Positions 1-7,333 of a DNA stretch of 9,769 bases are shown here, one piece after another. Under the pieces are notes generated by a model. That model ran no database searches, was not told the origin of the DNA, and worked only from the letters and a program-made list of their open reading frames with translations. Made by a program: the position numbers and the translations under genes. The stretch spans positions 1-9,769 of the forward strand of contig JAFNUQ010000140.1 of the NCBI GenBank assembly GCA_017383945.1. The letters are read 5' to 3'. The stretch is from Bacteroidales bacterium (lineage in GTDB: Bacteria; Bacteroidota; Bacteroidia; Bacteroidales; UBA932). Each line of letters begins with the position of its first letter. The first letter of the stretch is position 1.

Positions 1-1
1 A

Positions 2-577
2 AAACAATTTGGTGCTATTATAGAAATCGGCGATATTCTTGTTTCTGAGGATGTCGTAACAGAGTATTTTGTTTGTGATTACGAGACTTGTAGAGGTATC
101 TGCTGTATAGAAGGAGATAGTGGCGCTCCTATGGAAGAAAGCGAAACAGAAACCATAGAAAGGGACTATCCTGACTTTTGTGCTGAGATGACTCAGCGAG
201 GCAGAGATGCTGTAGATGCCAAGGGCTTCTTTGAGATTGACAGGGATGGAGATATCGTTACTCCGCTTGTTGAGGGAAGCTGCGAATGTGCTTTCTGCCA
301 TTTCGGACCATCCGGAGAGGCTCTTTGCGCGATAGAGAAATGTGGGCTTCGCAAACCGGTCTCTTGCTCTCTTTATCCAATCAGAGTGACGAAGTTCAGA
401 AACGGAGGCATAGCTCTTAACCTTCATCGCTGGGATATCTGCAAGTGTGCATTTGAGAAGGGTAAAAAAGAAAAAGTCCGTGTTTACGAGTTTCTTAAAA
501 AACCGCTCACGGACAATTTTGGATCTGATTTCTATGAGGCGCTAGACGCAGCCGCTAAACATCTTCTTGCTGACTAG
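2..577 (+). CDS. DUF3109 family cysteine-rich protein, 5' end outside window
   Basis: The reading frame is open from base 2, so the gene enters from the left edge; 191 residues are visible, close to the roughly 190-residue length I recall for the family, so only a few N-terminal residues are probably missing. The ATG at 131 is not the real start: the sequence before it encodes a typical family N-terminus (ILVSEDVVTEYFVCD) and the first cysteine cluster. The visible part holds 13 cysteines, in clusters at residues 25/30/34/35, 94/96/99, 109/114/122 and 147/149. Motifs such as CRGICC, EGDSGAP, CECAFC, PVSCSLYPIR and CKCAFEKG match DUF3109, which resembles Cys-rich families thought to bind zinc or an iron-sulfur cluster. 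Metal binding is inference; the biochemical role is unknown. No signal peptide or membrane segment is visible. The last 23 bases overlap the 3' end of the convergent gene. Confidence 0.85.
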   Translation, partial: KQFGAIIEIGDILVSEDVVTEYFVCDYETCRGICCIEGDSGAPMEESETETIERDYPDFCAEMTQRGRDAVDAKGFFEIDRDGDIVTPLVEGSCECAFCHFGPSGEALCAIEKCGLRKPVSCSLYPIRVTKFRNGGIALNLHRWDICKCAFEKGKKEKVRVYEFLKKPLTDNFGSDFYEALDAAAKHLLAD

Positions 578-1022
578 CTGCTTCGATTCCGCTTATAATT
601 CTCACGACATCCTTTGAAGAACCTTCCACTTCAAAGCCTCCGGCTGTAGGTTCTACTACAATCTGGTCCTCCCACATTCTGAGGGCTCTTGCGATTGGAG
701 AACGCTTGACGTAGCATCTTTGTCCTCCGTCGCTGCTCTTGAGCTTGTATTCGTGGATGTCCATAACCTTTGCAAGAATGCTCTCTGCCTGCTCGGCGGA
801 GCCATAGACGTGTGCGGTCCTGCTGGTATACCCAAATCTTGGATAAATCAAAGCAAATACGGCCATAAACAGAGCAATCTGCCAGATGGAATCATATCCA
901 TTGACAAACATATTTGCAATATTTCCCTCCACAAGACCTGCGGTAATCATAATTACCAAAATCAGGCAAAGTACCAGCATTAAATAGAAAAAGTACTTGA
1001 TAGATCTAATAATATACTTCAT
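555..1022 (-). CDS. conserved hypothetical membrane protein, two N-terminal TM helices
   Basis: Encodes 155 residues from the ATG at 1022. A GTG six bases upstream (1028) is in frame, but its first base is the last base of a good -7 promoter box, so the ATG is preferred. Two hydrophobic segments are visible, at about residues 7-30 and 44-62, joined by a short loop (VEGNIANMFVNGYDS). The remaining 90 or so residues form a soluble mixed-charge domain with a basic stretch (VKRSPIARALRMWED) and a C-terminal KDVVRIISGIE segment. It resembles a small conserved Bacteroidales family with no assigned function that I know of. The soluble domain probably faces the cytoplasm, judging from the Arg/Lys residues after the second helix (inference). 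It stands alone on its strand, divergent from the gene at 1076 and overlapping the DUF3109 gene tail-to-tail by 23 bases. Confidence 0.8.
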   Translation of the reverse strand: MKYIIRSIKYFFYLMLVLCLILVIMITAGLVEGNIANMFVNGYDSIWQIALFMAVFALIYPRFGYTSRTAHVYGSAEQAESILAKVMDIHEYKLKSSDGGQRCYVKRSPIARALRMWEDQIVVEPTAGGFEVEGSSKDVVRIISGIEAASQQEDV

Positions 1023-1027
1023 AGGCA

Positions 1028-1035
1028 CAAAATTA
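1028..1035 (-). promoter_or_regulatory. Bacteroidota -7 promoter box before the minus-strand membrane protein gene
   Basis: On the minus strand this reads TAATTTTG, an exact match to TAnnTTTG. No TTG lies at the expected distance upstream, so the -33 element is weak or absent. The box ends only five bases before the ATG at 1022, so a transcript from here would have almost no 5' leader. Confidence 0.4.
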
Positions 1036-1046
1036 GTAAAAATTGC

Positions 1047-1054
1047 TATTTTTG
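1047..1054 (+). promoter_or_regulatory. Bacteroidota -7 promoter box before the coiled-coil gene / hemW
   Basis: TATTTTTG matches TAnnTTTG and lies 21 bases before the ATG at 1076, giving a leader of roughly 15-20 bases. No -33 TTG is seen at the usual spacing, so the match rests on the -7 box alone. Together with the opposite-strand box at 1028-1035 it makes a compact divergent promoter region in the 53-base gap. Confidence 0.4.
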
Positions 1055-1075
1055 TGAGATTTAAATAGTTTAATT

Positions 1076-1990
1076 ATGCAAAGAGAAGACCCACTAGAGA
1101 GACTAGAGAGGATTGAGGCAGAGAAAAAAGCCAATGGTGGCCTCAAAACTACAATGATTATAATGATAGTTGTTGCTGTAGCTCTTGCAGCAGCACTTGC
1201 CTACGTAATGGTTACAAAGAACAATCTGGTTGAGCAGCTCAATGAGGAAAAGGTAGACCTCACAGCACAGATTGAAGCTCTTCAGACAGATTTTGAGACT
1301 CTGTCATCAGACTATGATGCCATCAACCTCCAGCTTGACTCTTCAAGAGAGGAGATTGCTCAGCTTATCGACAGAGTAAAGAAGACAGAAGCGACCAACC
1401 GCGCCAAGATTCGTCAATATGAGAAGGAACTTGGTACTCTGCGCACGATTATGCGCGGCTATATCGTTCAGATTGACTCTTTGAACACCCTCAATGCCAA
1501 GCTCACCCAGGAGGCAGCAAGCGCACGTAGGGAGGCGAGAGCATCACAGGCCCGCAACCGCGAGCTCACAGAGCAGGTTGAGAGCTTGAGCGAGAGAGTA
1601 AATGTCGGTTCAATCCTCAAGGCAAGAGGTTTCCGCATGGAAGCATTCAACTCATCTGACAAGGTGACTGATAAATACAACAGAGTGGTCAGAATGCTCG
1701 TCAGCCTGTCTCTCGTGGAAAACGAACTCGCACAGAGAGGTCCAGTCAGAATCTATGTAAGAGTATTTGATCCAAACGGCAACCTTCTCCAGGATGGCAA
1801 GGGAACAACATTTACCTTCGGAGAGGAGACTCTTGAGGCGACAGCTTCCCGTGAGGTAGATTATCAGGGCAATGAAGTTGAGCTTGGAATCTACATCAAC
1901 AATATCCCTTCATTTGTCAAAGGTATCTATACAGTGAAGGCCTACACTGAGCAGTCAGAACTTGGCTCAACTGAGTTGATGCTCAGATAA
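1076..1990 (+). CDS. single-pass membrane coiled-coil protein of unknown function
   Basis: 304 residues. Order of parts: a short charged cytoplasmic tail (residues 1-23, rich in Glu, Arg and Lys); one hydrophobic transmembrane segment at about 24-47; a long coiled coil at about 48-175 with heptad-like Leu/Ile spacing and many Glu, Gln, Lys and Arg; and a C-terminal domain of about 130 residues whose strand-like segments (VRIYVRVFDPNG, GIYTVKAYTEQ) suggest a beta-sandwich. The topology suggests that the coiled coil and C-terminal domain lie in the periplasm (inference from the single helix). There is no cleavable signal peptide and no catalytic motif I recognise. Database names of the SMC-like or chromosome-segregation kind for such proteins usually reflect only the coiled coil. 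The ATG follows an A/T-rich leader without a Shine-Dalgarno sequence. Its stop codon shares one base with the hemW start (TAATG), so the two are probably translationally coupled. Confidence 0.8.
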   Translation: MQREDPLERLERIEAEKKANGGLKTTMIIMIVVAVALAAALAYVMVTKNNLVEQLNEEKVDLTAQIEALQTDFETLSSDYDAINLQLDSSREEIAQLIDRVKKTEATNRAKIRQYEKELGTLRTIMRGYIVQIDSLNTLNAKLTQEAASARREARASQARNRELTEQVESLSERVNVGSILKARGFRMEAFNSSDKVTDKYNRVVRMLVSLSLVENELAQRGPVRIYVRVFDPNGNLLQDGKGTTFTFGEETLEATASREVDYQGNEVELGIYINNIPSFVKGIYTVKAYTEQSELGSTELMLR

Positions 1991-3066
1991 TGATTTACAT
2001 TCACGTCCCTTTTTGTAGGAGCTTCTGCACCTATTGCGACTTTTATTCAGAGCTCGCATGTGCCGGAAAATCTATAGACCAGATGAAGGCCTATGCGGCA
2101 GAGTTGCGCAAGGAGATAGCCCTCAGACAGGACGAATATGAAAAGACCAAAGCAGTAAGTACTGTATATTTAGGAGGTGGCACCCCGTCGGTGCTGCCTC
2201 TTGATGTATTAAAAGATATTGTTGCAGCCTTGCCTCAAGGTAGTGGACGTGAGGAGTTTACGATTGAAGTCAATCCTGATGATATTGTACAGAAAGGCCA
2301 GGACTATGTGCGTGAGCTCCTGGATATGGGGATCAGCAGGGTAAGTATGGGAGTGCAGACTCTCTCGGACCCTCTGCTGAAGTGGATGAACCGTCGTCAC
2401 GATGCTTCAGCGGCCCTCGAGGCGTTTACCATCCTGCGACAGGCGGGCGTCAGAAATATCAGCCTTGACCTGATATTCGGTATCGGTCATTTGAGCGACG
2501 AGACATTGCTAGCGACGCTAAGCCAATTTGTCAAGCTATCGCCGGAGCACATTTCTGCCTACCAGCTGAGCATAGAAGAGGGGAGCGCGCTTGCGCAAAT
2601 GCTGTCACGTGGCCAATATTCGCCAGCGCCGGACGAGCAGTGCGAGCGCCAGTATTCGCTGATATGCAGCGAGTTAGCCTCTGCGGGATATGAGCATTAT
2701 GAGATATCCAATTGGGCGAAGCCGGGCCATCGTGCTGTGCACAATGCTGCCTACTGGACGCGTCAGGCCTACCTCGGACTTGGACCGGGAGCACATTCTT
2801 TTGACGGAGTGCAGAGGAGCAGCAACAGCCTTCAGCTTCAGGGCTGGACAAGGACCTTCGAGCCGCTGGGTGAAGACGAAATCAAAGAAGAAAAGATTAT
2901 GCTTGGCTTGCGCACCAGTGACGGCATATCGCCTCAGCTGTGTGACCCTTCGGCGTTAAATAAGTTGCTTTCTGAGGGCCTGTTAGAGACTCTGCCTTCG
3001 GGTCGGGTCCGCATTCCGGAAAAGCACTTTTTTGTCTCGGATAATATTATTGCAGACTTGTTTTAA
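1990..3066 (+). CDS. hemW: HemW, radical SAM heme chaperone (HemN-like)
   Basis: 358 residues, slightly shorter than the roughly 370-380 usual for HemW. The radical SAM cluster motif lies at the extreme N-terminus (IHVPFCRSFCTYCDF; Cys9, Cys13, Cys16), where it would hold a [4Fe-4S] cluster and S-adenosylmethionine. The family motif GGGTPS is at residues 62-67, RVSMGVQT follows in the barrel, and GLGPGAHSF is at 263-271. The protein was long annotated as an oxygen-independent coproporphyrinogen III oxidase, but the HemW branch binds heme and delivers it to respiratory proteins. The very short N-terminus before the first Cys and the lack of the longer HemN extension favour HemW. It starts in the last base of the upstream stop codon. 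A heme chaperone fits a cell that also makes the di-heme SdhC encoded 4 kb downstream; that link is inference. Confidence 0.93.
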   Translation: MIYIHVPFCRSFCTYCDFYSELACAGKSIDQMKAYAAELRKEIALRQDEYEKTKAVSTVYLGGGTPSVLPLDVLKDIVAALPQGSGREEFTIEVNPDDIVQKGQDYVRELLDMGISRVSMGVQTLSDPLLKWMNRRHDASAALEAFTILRQAGVRNISLDLIFGIGHLSDETLLATLSQFVKLSPEHISAYQLSIEEGSALAQMLSRGQYSPAPDEQCERQYSLICSELASAGYEHYEISNWAKPGHRAVHNAAYWTRQAYLGLGPGAHSFDGVQRSSNSLQLQGWTRTFEPLGEDEIKEEKIMLGLRTSDGISPQLCDPSALNKLLSEGLLETLPSGRVRIPEKHFFVSDNIIADLF

Positions 3067-3080
3067 GAATACTAACTTTG
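3050..3080 (+). promoter_or_regulatory. promoter of the aminopeptidase-lpxK pair (TTG-N20-TAACTTTG)
   Basis: TTG at 3050-3052, a 20-base spacer, then TAACTTTG at 3073-3080, which matches both Bacteroidota promoter elements at the usual spacing. The -33 element lies inside the end of hemW and the -7 box in the 18-base gap. The start codon follows four bases after the box, so the mRNA from this promoter would be leaderless or nearly so. Confidence 0.6.
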
Positions 3081-3084
3081 TGAT

Positions 3085-4848
3085 ATGGATAACATTTATA
3101 GCCAACGCATAGAAATGCTTCGCTCTTTGATGAGTTCAAAGGGCTGGGATGCAGTAGTAATCAGCGGTTCTGATCCTCATTCAAGCGAATACCCTTCGGA
3201 TCGTTGGAAGCAGGTTCAGTGGCTTTCCGGCTTTACCGGAGAGGCGGGTGATCTGGTAATCACGCTGGATCATGCCGGCCTATGGACTGACTCGCGTTAC
3301 TTCATACAAGCCATATCACAACTGGAAGGAACAGGAGTAGAGTTACATAAGACTCGTGTTCCTGAAGAAGTTCCTATCCCTCTCTGGCTCAAGCAGGAGT
3401 TTGGTGATGACGCAATCATCGCGTTGGATGGCTTGAGCGTTGCCGCTTGTGATGCTCTCGATCTTCCCGGCACGGTGATAAGTGTCCCTGATATGCTGAA
3501 TAAATTCTGGGAAGACCGACCAGCAATACCGCAGACGCCTGTCTACACCATAGAGACGGGAGAATCCCGCCAGCAGAAGATCTCGTGGCTCAGGGAGAAA
3601 ATCAGCGCCTCAGGCTTTGATGCAGCCTTGGTTTCCTCTCTTGACAATGTTGCCTGGATGCTCAATGTGCGCGCTTCGGATATTGAGTATAATCCGCTGG
3701 TAATCAGCTATCTGCTAGTAACAAAAGATAGAGTTTTATGGTATGTCATCCGCGAGGAAGATATTGATGAGCAGACTCAGGCTTGTTTTGATGAGATCAG
3801 TGCAGAAGATATCGACATCCTGCCATACTCTGACATAGAATATATCACATCCGAGTTTGATGGAAAGATTCTGCTGGAATCCTCGATCAACTATAATATT
3901 TACAGCAGCCTGAAGGCAGCAAATGCAGAGTTTGAGCTTCAGCGTAGCCCGATTGCCCTGCGCAAGTCTATCAAGAACCCTTGCGAAATCGAGGCAATGA
4001 GACAAGCCCACATCACCGATGGTGTGGCGATGGTGCGCTTCCTCTACTATCTCGAGAGAAGCCTTGATGCCGGACGGGAGCTGAGCGAATGGGATCTTGC
4101 TCTCAAGCTAGAGGATATCCGCTCAGAGTCAGAGGATTACACGGGCGACAGTTTCCAGACAATCTCTGCCTATGGCCCTGGAGCAGCTCTGCCTCATTAT
4201 ATCACACCAAAGGACGATGCGCCCGTTCTCAGACAATCCGGACTTTATCTCAACGATTCTGGTGCTCAGTACAAGACAGGAACTACGGATATAACCCGCA
4301 CGATTCCGCTGGGAGATTGCACCGCGCTGGAAAGAGAGGATTATACTCTTGTCCTCAAAGGGCACATAGCTCTCGCAAAGGCGGTTTTCCCTGTCGGCAC
4401 TGCAGGTTGTCAGATTGATGCGCTTGCGCGTAATGCCCTCTGGGAGAATATGCGAAATTTCGGCCACGGAACCGGCCACGGAGTAGGTTATTTCCTCGGT
4501 GTCCACGAAGGACCTCAGGATATCCGACAGAATTTCAATTCGACTCCGCTCTGTCCGGGTATGATTACCTCTATTGAACCGGGAATCTATCGCGAAGGTA
4601 TGCATGGTGTGCGTCATGAAAATCTCTATCTTTGCGAGGAAGCTGGGACAAACGGATTTGGCTCCTGGCTGAAGTTTGAGCCTCTCACGCTCTGCCCGTT
4701 TGATTGCTCGATACTTGAGCTGGATCTTCTGGATAGAAACGAGAAGCGTTGGCTCAATGATTATCACAAGAAAGTATACGAAACATTGTCTCCGCTTCTT
4801 CCGGAGCACATTGCACAATGGTTAAAAGAAAAGACAGCAGCAATATAA
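3085..4848 (+). CDS. pepP: Xaa-Pro aminopeptidase (aminopeptidase P, peptidase family M24B), three-domain form
   Basis: 587 residues, the long three-domain form like eukaryotic cytosolic XPNPEP1 rather than the roughly 440-residue E. coli PepP. Two creatinase-like domains fill about residues 1-310, the pita-bread catalytic domain about 315-525, and a C-terminal M24 extension ends the protein. All five dimetal ligands are visible: Asp391 and Asp402 (LNDSGAQYKTGTTDITRT), His465 (HGTGHGVG), Glu498 (SIEPG) and Glu512 (RHENL). The supporting histidines His371 (LPHYIT), His461 and His474 (VHEGP) keep the same spacing as in the human enzyme. It should remove N-terminal residues that precede proline, probably with Mn2+ in the cytoplasm, since no signal peptide is seen. 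The start is supported by the early QRIEMLRSLM helix, which family members have about ten residues in. lpxK follows after four bases. Confidence 0.93.
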   Translation: MDNIYSQRIEMLRSLMSSKGWDAVVISGSDPHSSEYPSDRWKQVQWLSGFTGEAGDLVITLDHAGLWTDSRYFIQAISQLEGTGVELHKTRVPEEVPIPLWLKQEFGDDAIIALDGLSVAACDALDLPGTVISVPDMLNKFWEDRPAIPQTPVYTIETGESRQQKISWLREKISASGFDAALVSSLDNVAWMLNVRASDIEYNPLVISYLLVTKDRVLWYVIREEDIDEQTQACFDEISAEDIDILPYSDIEYITSEFDGKILLESSINYNIYSSLKAANAEFELQRSPIALRKSIKNPCEIEAMRQAHITDGVAMVRFLYYLERSLDAGRELSEWDLALKLEDIRSESEDYTGDSFQTISAYGPGAALPHYITPKDDAPVLRQSGLYLNDSGAQYKTGTTDITRTIPLGDCTALEREDYTLVLKGHIALAKAVFPVGTAGCQIDALARNALWENMRNFGHGTGHGVGYFLGVHEGPQDIRQNFNSTPLCPGMITSIEPGIYREGMHGVRHENLYLCEEAGTNGFGSWLKFEPLTLCPFDCSILELDLLDRNEKRWLNDYHKKVYETLSPLLPEHIAQWLKEKTAAI

Positions 4849-4852
4849 ATAT

Positions 4853-5980
4853 ATGTTAGACAAGATATTACTATTTCCATACTATCTCAGTCTCAAAATC
4901 AGAGACCGTCATTATTCTCGTCCGGGCCGCAAGGTTTTTGTTCCATCAGTTCCATCAATCTGTGTGGGCAATGTCACTGTGGGCGGAACCGGCAAGACTC
5001 CGCATGTGGAGATGATTCTTGATATCCTGCAGAAAAGTGAGCGCTGGTCGGGAAGTCAGCTGGCGGTATTGTCGCGCGGTTATAAAAGGGAGAGTAAAGG
5101 TTTTCAGCAGGTGACTCTGAAGAGTAGTGCCTCGCTTGTGGGTGATGAGCCGCTCCAGATCAAGAAGAATTTTCCAAATGTTACCGTAGCTGTAGATAAA
5201 AACAGAATTGCTGCTTGTGGTTATCTGACTGATCCAGAGAAATTTAGAAGCTCCAAGGCTTCGGCTAAATGCTGGGATAAAGATTTTCCGGCTGCTGATT
5301 ATATTGTGCTGGATGACGCCTTCCAGTATCGCAAGCTCAAAGCAGCAAGAACTGTAGTCCTTGTCGACTACAATCGTCCTGTCTTTGATGATATGCTGCT
5401 TCCTTTTGGAAACCTGCGTGACCTTCCCAAGAGGATAGGTACAGCGGATATCTTGATCGTGTCAAAGTGTCCTCGTTATATTGAACCGGAAGAAAAGATC
5501 GAGTTTGCACAGAAACTGCGCATCAAGGATTATAATCCTCTGACTCACGAAGGCATCTCTTGCACAGGTCGTCGTCAGGTGGTTCTTTTTACATATATAG
5601 AATATGGCGATTGCCAATGCGTATATCCTAGCACAGACCCGCGTTACAACTATTCTCAGAAGTTAATAATGGTGACAGGAATTGCCAAGGATACTCCGTT
5701 GCGTAGACACTTGAGTGATAAGCACAAGATTGTCAAGAGATTTAGCTTCCCTGATCATCACAAGTTTGTGTGGGCAGACATTGATAAGATTCAGAAGGCT
5801 TTGCGTAAGCACCCTACAGCCTGCATCGTGACCACGCAGAAGGACGTGCAGCGACTGCTGGACTTCCAGGGCATGCCGGATACAATAAAAGAACGTCTCC
5901 TTGTTGCACCGATAAAAACTCGATTCACCACGGAGACGGAAGAGGATATGTTTAAGGATCTTATCCTTACACTGTCATAA
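4853..5980 (+). CDS. lpxK: LpxK, tetraacyldisaccharide 4'-kinase (lipid A synthesis)
   Basis: 375 residues. LpxK phosphorylates the 4' position of the tetraacyldisaccharide 1-phosphate to give lipid IVA, at the cytoplasmic face of the inner membrane. The N-terminal hydrophobic and basic helix (LDKILLFPYYLSLKIRDRHY) is the usual membrane anchor. The P-loop is GNVTVGGTGKTP at residues 39-50 with Lys48 and Thr49. SRGYKR, GDEPLQI (Asp98, position of the proposed catalytic Asp), the DDAFQYR motif at 154-160, LLPFGNLRDL, VTGIAKDTPL, FPDHHKF (His302/His303) and TTQKDVQRL all fit the family. The DDAFQ motif ends in Tyr159 where His is the more common residue, so that position is slightly divergent. 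The gene lies four bases after the aminopeptidase gene and is probably cotranscribed with it. Its 3' end overlaps convergent frr by 14 bases, with no clear terminator between them. Confidence 0.92.
   Translation: MLDKILLFPYYLSLKIRDRHYSRPGRKVFVPSVPSICVGNVTVGGTGKTPHVEMILDILQKSERWSGSQLAVLSRGYKRESKGFQQVTLKSSASLVGDEPLQIKKNFPNVTVAVDKNRIAACGYLTDPEKFRSSKASAKCWDKDFPAADYIVLDDAFQYRKLKAARTVVLVDYNRPVFDDMLLPFGNLRDLPKRIGTADILIVSKCPRYIEPEEKIEFAQKLRIKDYNPLTHEGISCTGRRQVVLFTYIEYGDCQCVYPSTDPRYNYSQKLIMVTGIAKDTPLRRHLSDKHKIVKRFSFPDHHKFVWADIDKIQKALRKHPTACIVTTQKDVQRLLDFQGMPDTIKERLLVAPIKTRFTTETEEDMFKDLILTLS
5953..5969. other. 7-bp inverted repeat at the lpxK/frr convergence
   Basis: TAAGGAT, a three-base loop CTT, then ATCCTTA, a perfect palindrome inside the last codons of lpxK that touches the frr stop codon. 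On the plus strand a T-rich stretch follows, but only about 12 bases later. The stem is A/T-rich and lies in coding sequence, so a role in ending transcription is only possible. Confidence 0.25.
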
Positions 5981-6536
5981 TTTCTTTTTCTTTTGCTGAT
6001 ACGAGGTCGTCGATAACCTTCACCTTTGCATCGGTGAGCTTCTGAACTTCTGCCTCAGCTTCTTTCTGAGTGTCCTCAGGCATACCTTCATTTTTGTTGG
6101 CTTTCTTGAGGGCCTCGATACCATCGCGGCGAGCATTGCGGACAACGATCTTTGCATTCTCGCCTGCACCCTTTGCTTTCTTGATGAGCTCCTTACGGCG
6201 ATCCTCTGTGAGGGCAGGAACTGTACAACGGATAATCTCACCATTGTTCTGAGGAGTAAATCCGAGGTTTCCGTCAATGATAGCCTTCTCAATCTTAGGG
6301 ATCATATTCTTCTCCCAAGGCTGGATTGCAAGAGTCTTTGCATCTGGTGCAGAAATGGCAGCAACCTGTGCAATAGGGGTTGGTGTGCCGTAATAGTCAA
6401 CTGTAACGTTGTTGAAAACTGCCGGATTGGCTTTACCCACGCGATATGACTTGAGGTCTTCCTCCAAGAATCTAACTGCGTCGAGCATCTTGCCTTCGGT
6501 CTGTTTTACGATTTCTTTTGCTCTATCTGTCAACAT
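5967..6536 (-). CDS. frr: ribosome recycling factor
   Basis: 189 residues, about the family length (185-190). Together with EF-G, RRF splits post-termination ribosomes into subunits. Family signatures include GKANPAVFNNVTVDYYG near residues 34-50, PIAQVAAIS, IQPWEK, NLGFTPQNNGEIIR in domain II, and the helical LTEDRRKELIKKAKG and VRNARRDG segments of domain I. It ends with the KEKEIMTV tail also common in Bacteroidales. The ATG lies 22 bases after the pyrH stop, with no promoter motif between them, so it is most likely the second gene of a pyrH-frr operon. Its last 14 bases overlap the 3' end of lpxK on the other strand. Confidence 0.96.
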   Translation of the reverse strand: MLTDRAKEIVKQTEGKMLDAVRFLEEDLKSYRVGKANPAVFNNVTVDYYGTPTPIAQVAAISAPDAKTLAIQPWEKNMIPKIEKAIIDGNLGFTPQNNGEIIRCTVPALTEDRRKELIKKAKGAGENAKIVVRNARRDGIEALKKANKNEGMPEDTQKEAEAEVQKLTDAKVKVIDDLVSAKEKEIMTV

Positions 6537-6558
6537 AGTATTTTGTGTTTATAATTAT

Positions 6559-7257
6559 CTAAGCGTGTACTATTGTGCCGATCTTCTCGCCGTTGAGGAG
6601 TTTCTCGAGGTTGCCTCTTTCCTCTACATTGAATACGATGATAGGAATCGGTCCCTGCTCGCAGAGCGCAAATGCTGTCGCATCCATAACCTTGAGGTGA
6701 TCTGTGAGCGCCTTGGTAAATGTGAGCTCGTCATATTTGACAGCTGTAGGGTCTTTTTCCGGGTCTGCAGTATAAACTCCATCCACTCTTGTGCCTTTGA
6801 GGAGAGCATCTGCTCCGATCTCAAGAGCTCTCAGCGCTGCGCCTGAGTCAGTTGTGAAGAATGGGTTACCTGTGCCTCCTGAAATGAGAGCTACGCCACC
6901 TTCTTCCATCAGGGCAACAGCATCCTCCTTTCTATAATAGTGAGCAATCGGCTGCATCGGTGTTGCTGTAAATACCTCAGCCTTGATGCCTTCTGAACGC
7001 AAAGCACAAGCTAAGCCAAGCGAATTGATAACAGTAGCGAGCATGCCCATTCTGTCGCCGGTGATTCTCTCAAAGCCGCTACCTACGCCCTGAAGCCCGC
7101 GGAAGATGTTGCCGCCGCCATTTACAATTGCAACCTGATGTCCGGCCTTGACTACAGCAGCAATCTCCTTGGCATATTCCACGAGACTCTTGCTGTCGAT
7201 GCCCTTGCCGCTAGGACCTCCTAAGCTCTCGCCGCTTAATTTCAATAGTACTCTCAT
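6559..7257 (-). CDS. pyrH: UMP kinase
   Basis: 232 residues from the ATG at 7257. The enzyme makes UDP from UMP with ATP, is usually a hexamer, and in many bacteria is inhibited by UTP and activated by GTP. Amino acid kinase fold motifs are clear: LLKLSGESL at residues 4-12, GGGNIFRG at 47-54, GDRMGMLAT at 67-75, GGTGNPFFTTD at 127-137, and KGTRVDGVYTADP. A longer reading frame reaches a TTG at 7296, but that codon is the end of the -7 promoter box and the added residues (FSEKCILTPYY) do not resemble the family, whose members begin a few residues before the LLKLSGE strand. The N-terminus is therefore a few residues shorter than in many homologues. frr follows on the same strand; sdhC is divergent. 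Confidence 0.95.
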   Translation of the reverse strand: MRVLLKLSGESLGGPSGKGIDSKSLVEYAKEIAAVVKAGHQVAIVNGGGNIFRGLQGVGSGFERITGDRMGMLATVINSLGLACALRSEGIKAEVFTATPMQPIAHYYRKEDAVALMEEGGVALISGGTGNPFFTTDSGAALRALEIGADALLKGTRVDGVYTADPEKDPTAVKYDELTFTKALTDHLKVMDATAFALCEQGPIPIIVFNVEERGNLEKLLNGEKIGTIVHA

Positions 7258-7293
7258 ATTATAATAAGGTGTTAAAATGCATTTCTCAGAAAA

Positions 7294-7324
7294 CAAAAAT
7301 ATTTGAAAATTATGAAACTTGCAA
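7294..7324 (-). promoter_or_regulatory. promoter of pyrH-frr (TTG-N20-TATTTTTG)
   Basis: On the minus strand, TTG at 7324-7322, a 20-base spacer, and TATTTTTG at 7301-7294. Both elements and the spacing fit the Bacteroidota consensus. The predicted leader before the ATG at 7257 is about 30-35 bases, and it contains a seven-codon open frame at 7282-7259. Confidence 0.6.
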
Positions 7325-7333
7325 GAAACGAGT

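Noticed and set aside
131..577. A start codon at 131 for the DUF3109 gene
   Set aside because: The same frame is open to the left edge and encodes the family's N-terminus and first cysteine cluster, so the ATG is an internal Met.
1023..1028. A GTG start two codons upstream for the minus-strand membrane protein
   Set aside because: It overlaps the -7 box, and the ATG at 1022 gives the usual MKYI-type beginning.
4462..4482. A direct repeat GGCCACGGA in the aminopeptidase gene
   Set aside because: It encodes the HGTGH catalytic motif; the repeat follows from the protein sequence.
4129..4818. A 229-residue open frame antisense to the aminopeptidase gene
   Set aside because: It lies wholly opposite a gene with a complete set of catalytic residues, resembles no family, and has no promoter motif.
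7258..7296. A longer pyrH start at the TTG codon 7296
   Set aside because: That TTG is the last three bases of the -7 promoter box, and the extra 13 residues do not resemble UMP kinases.
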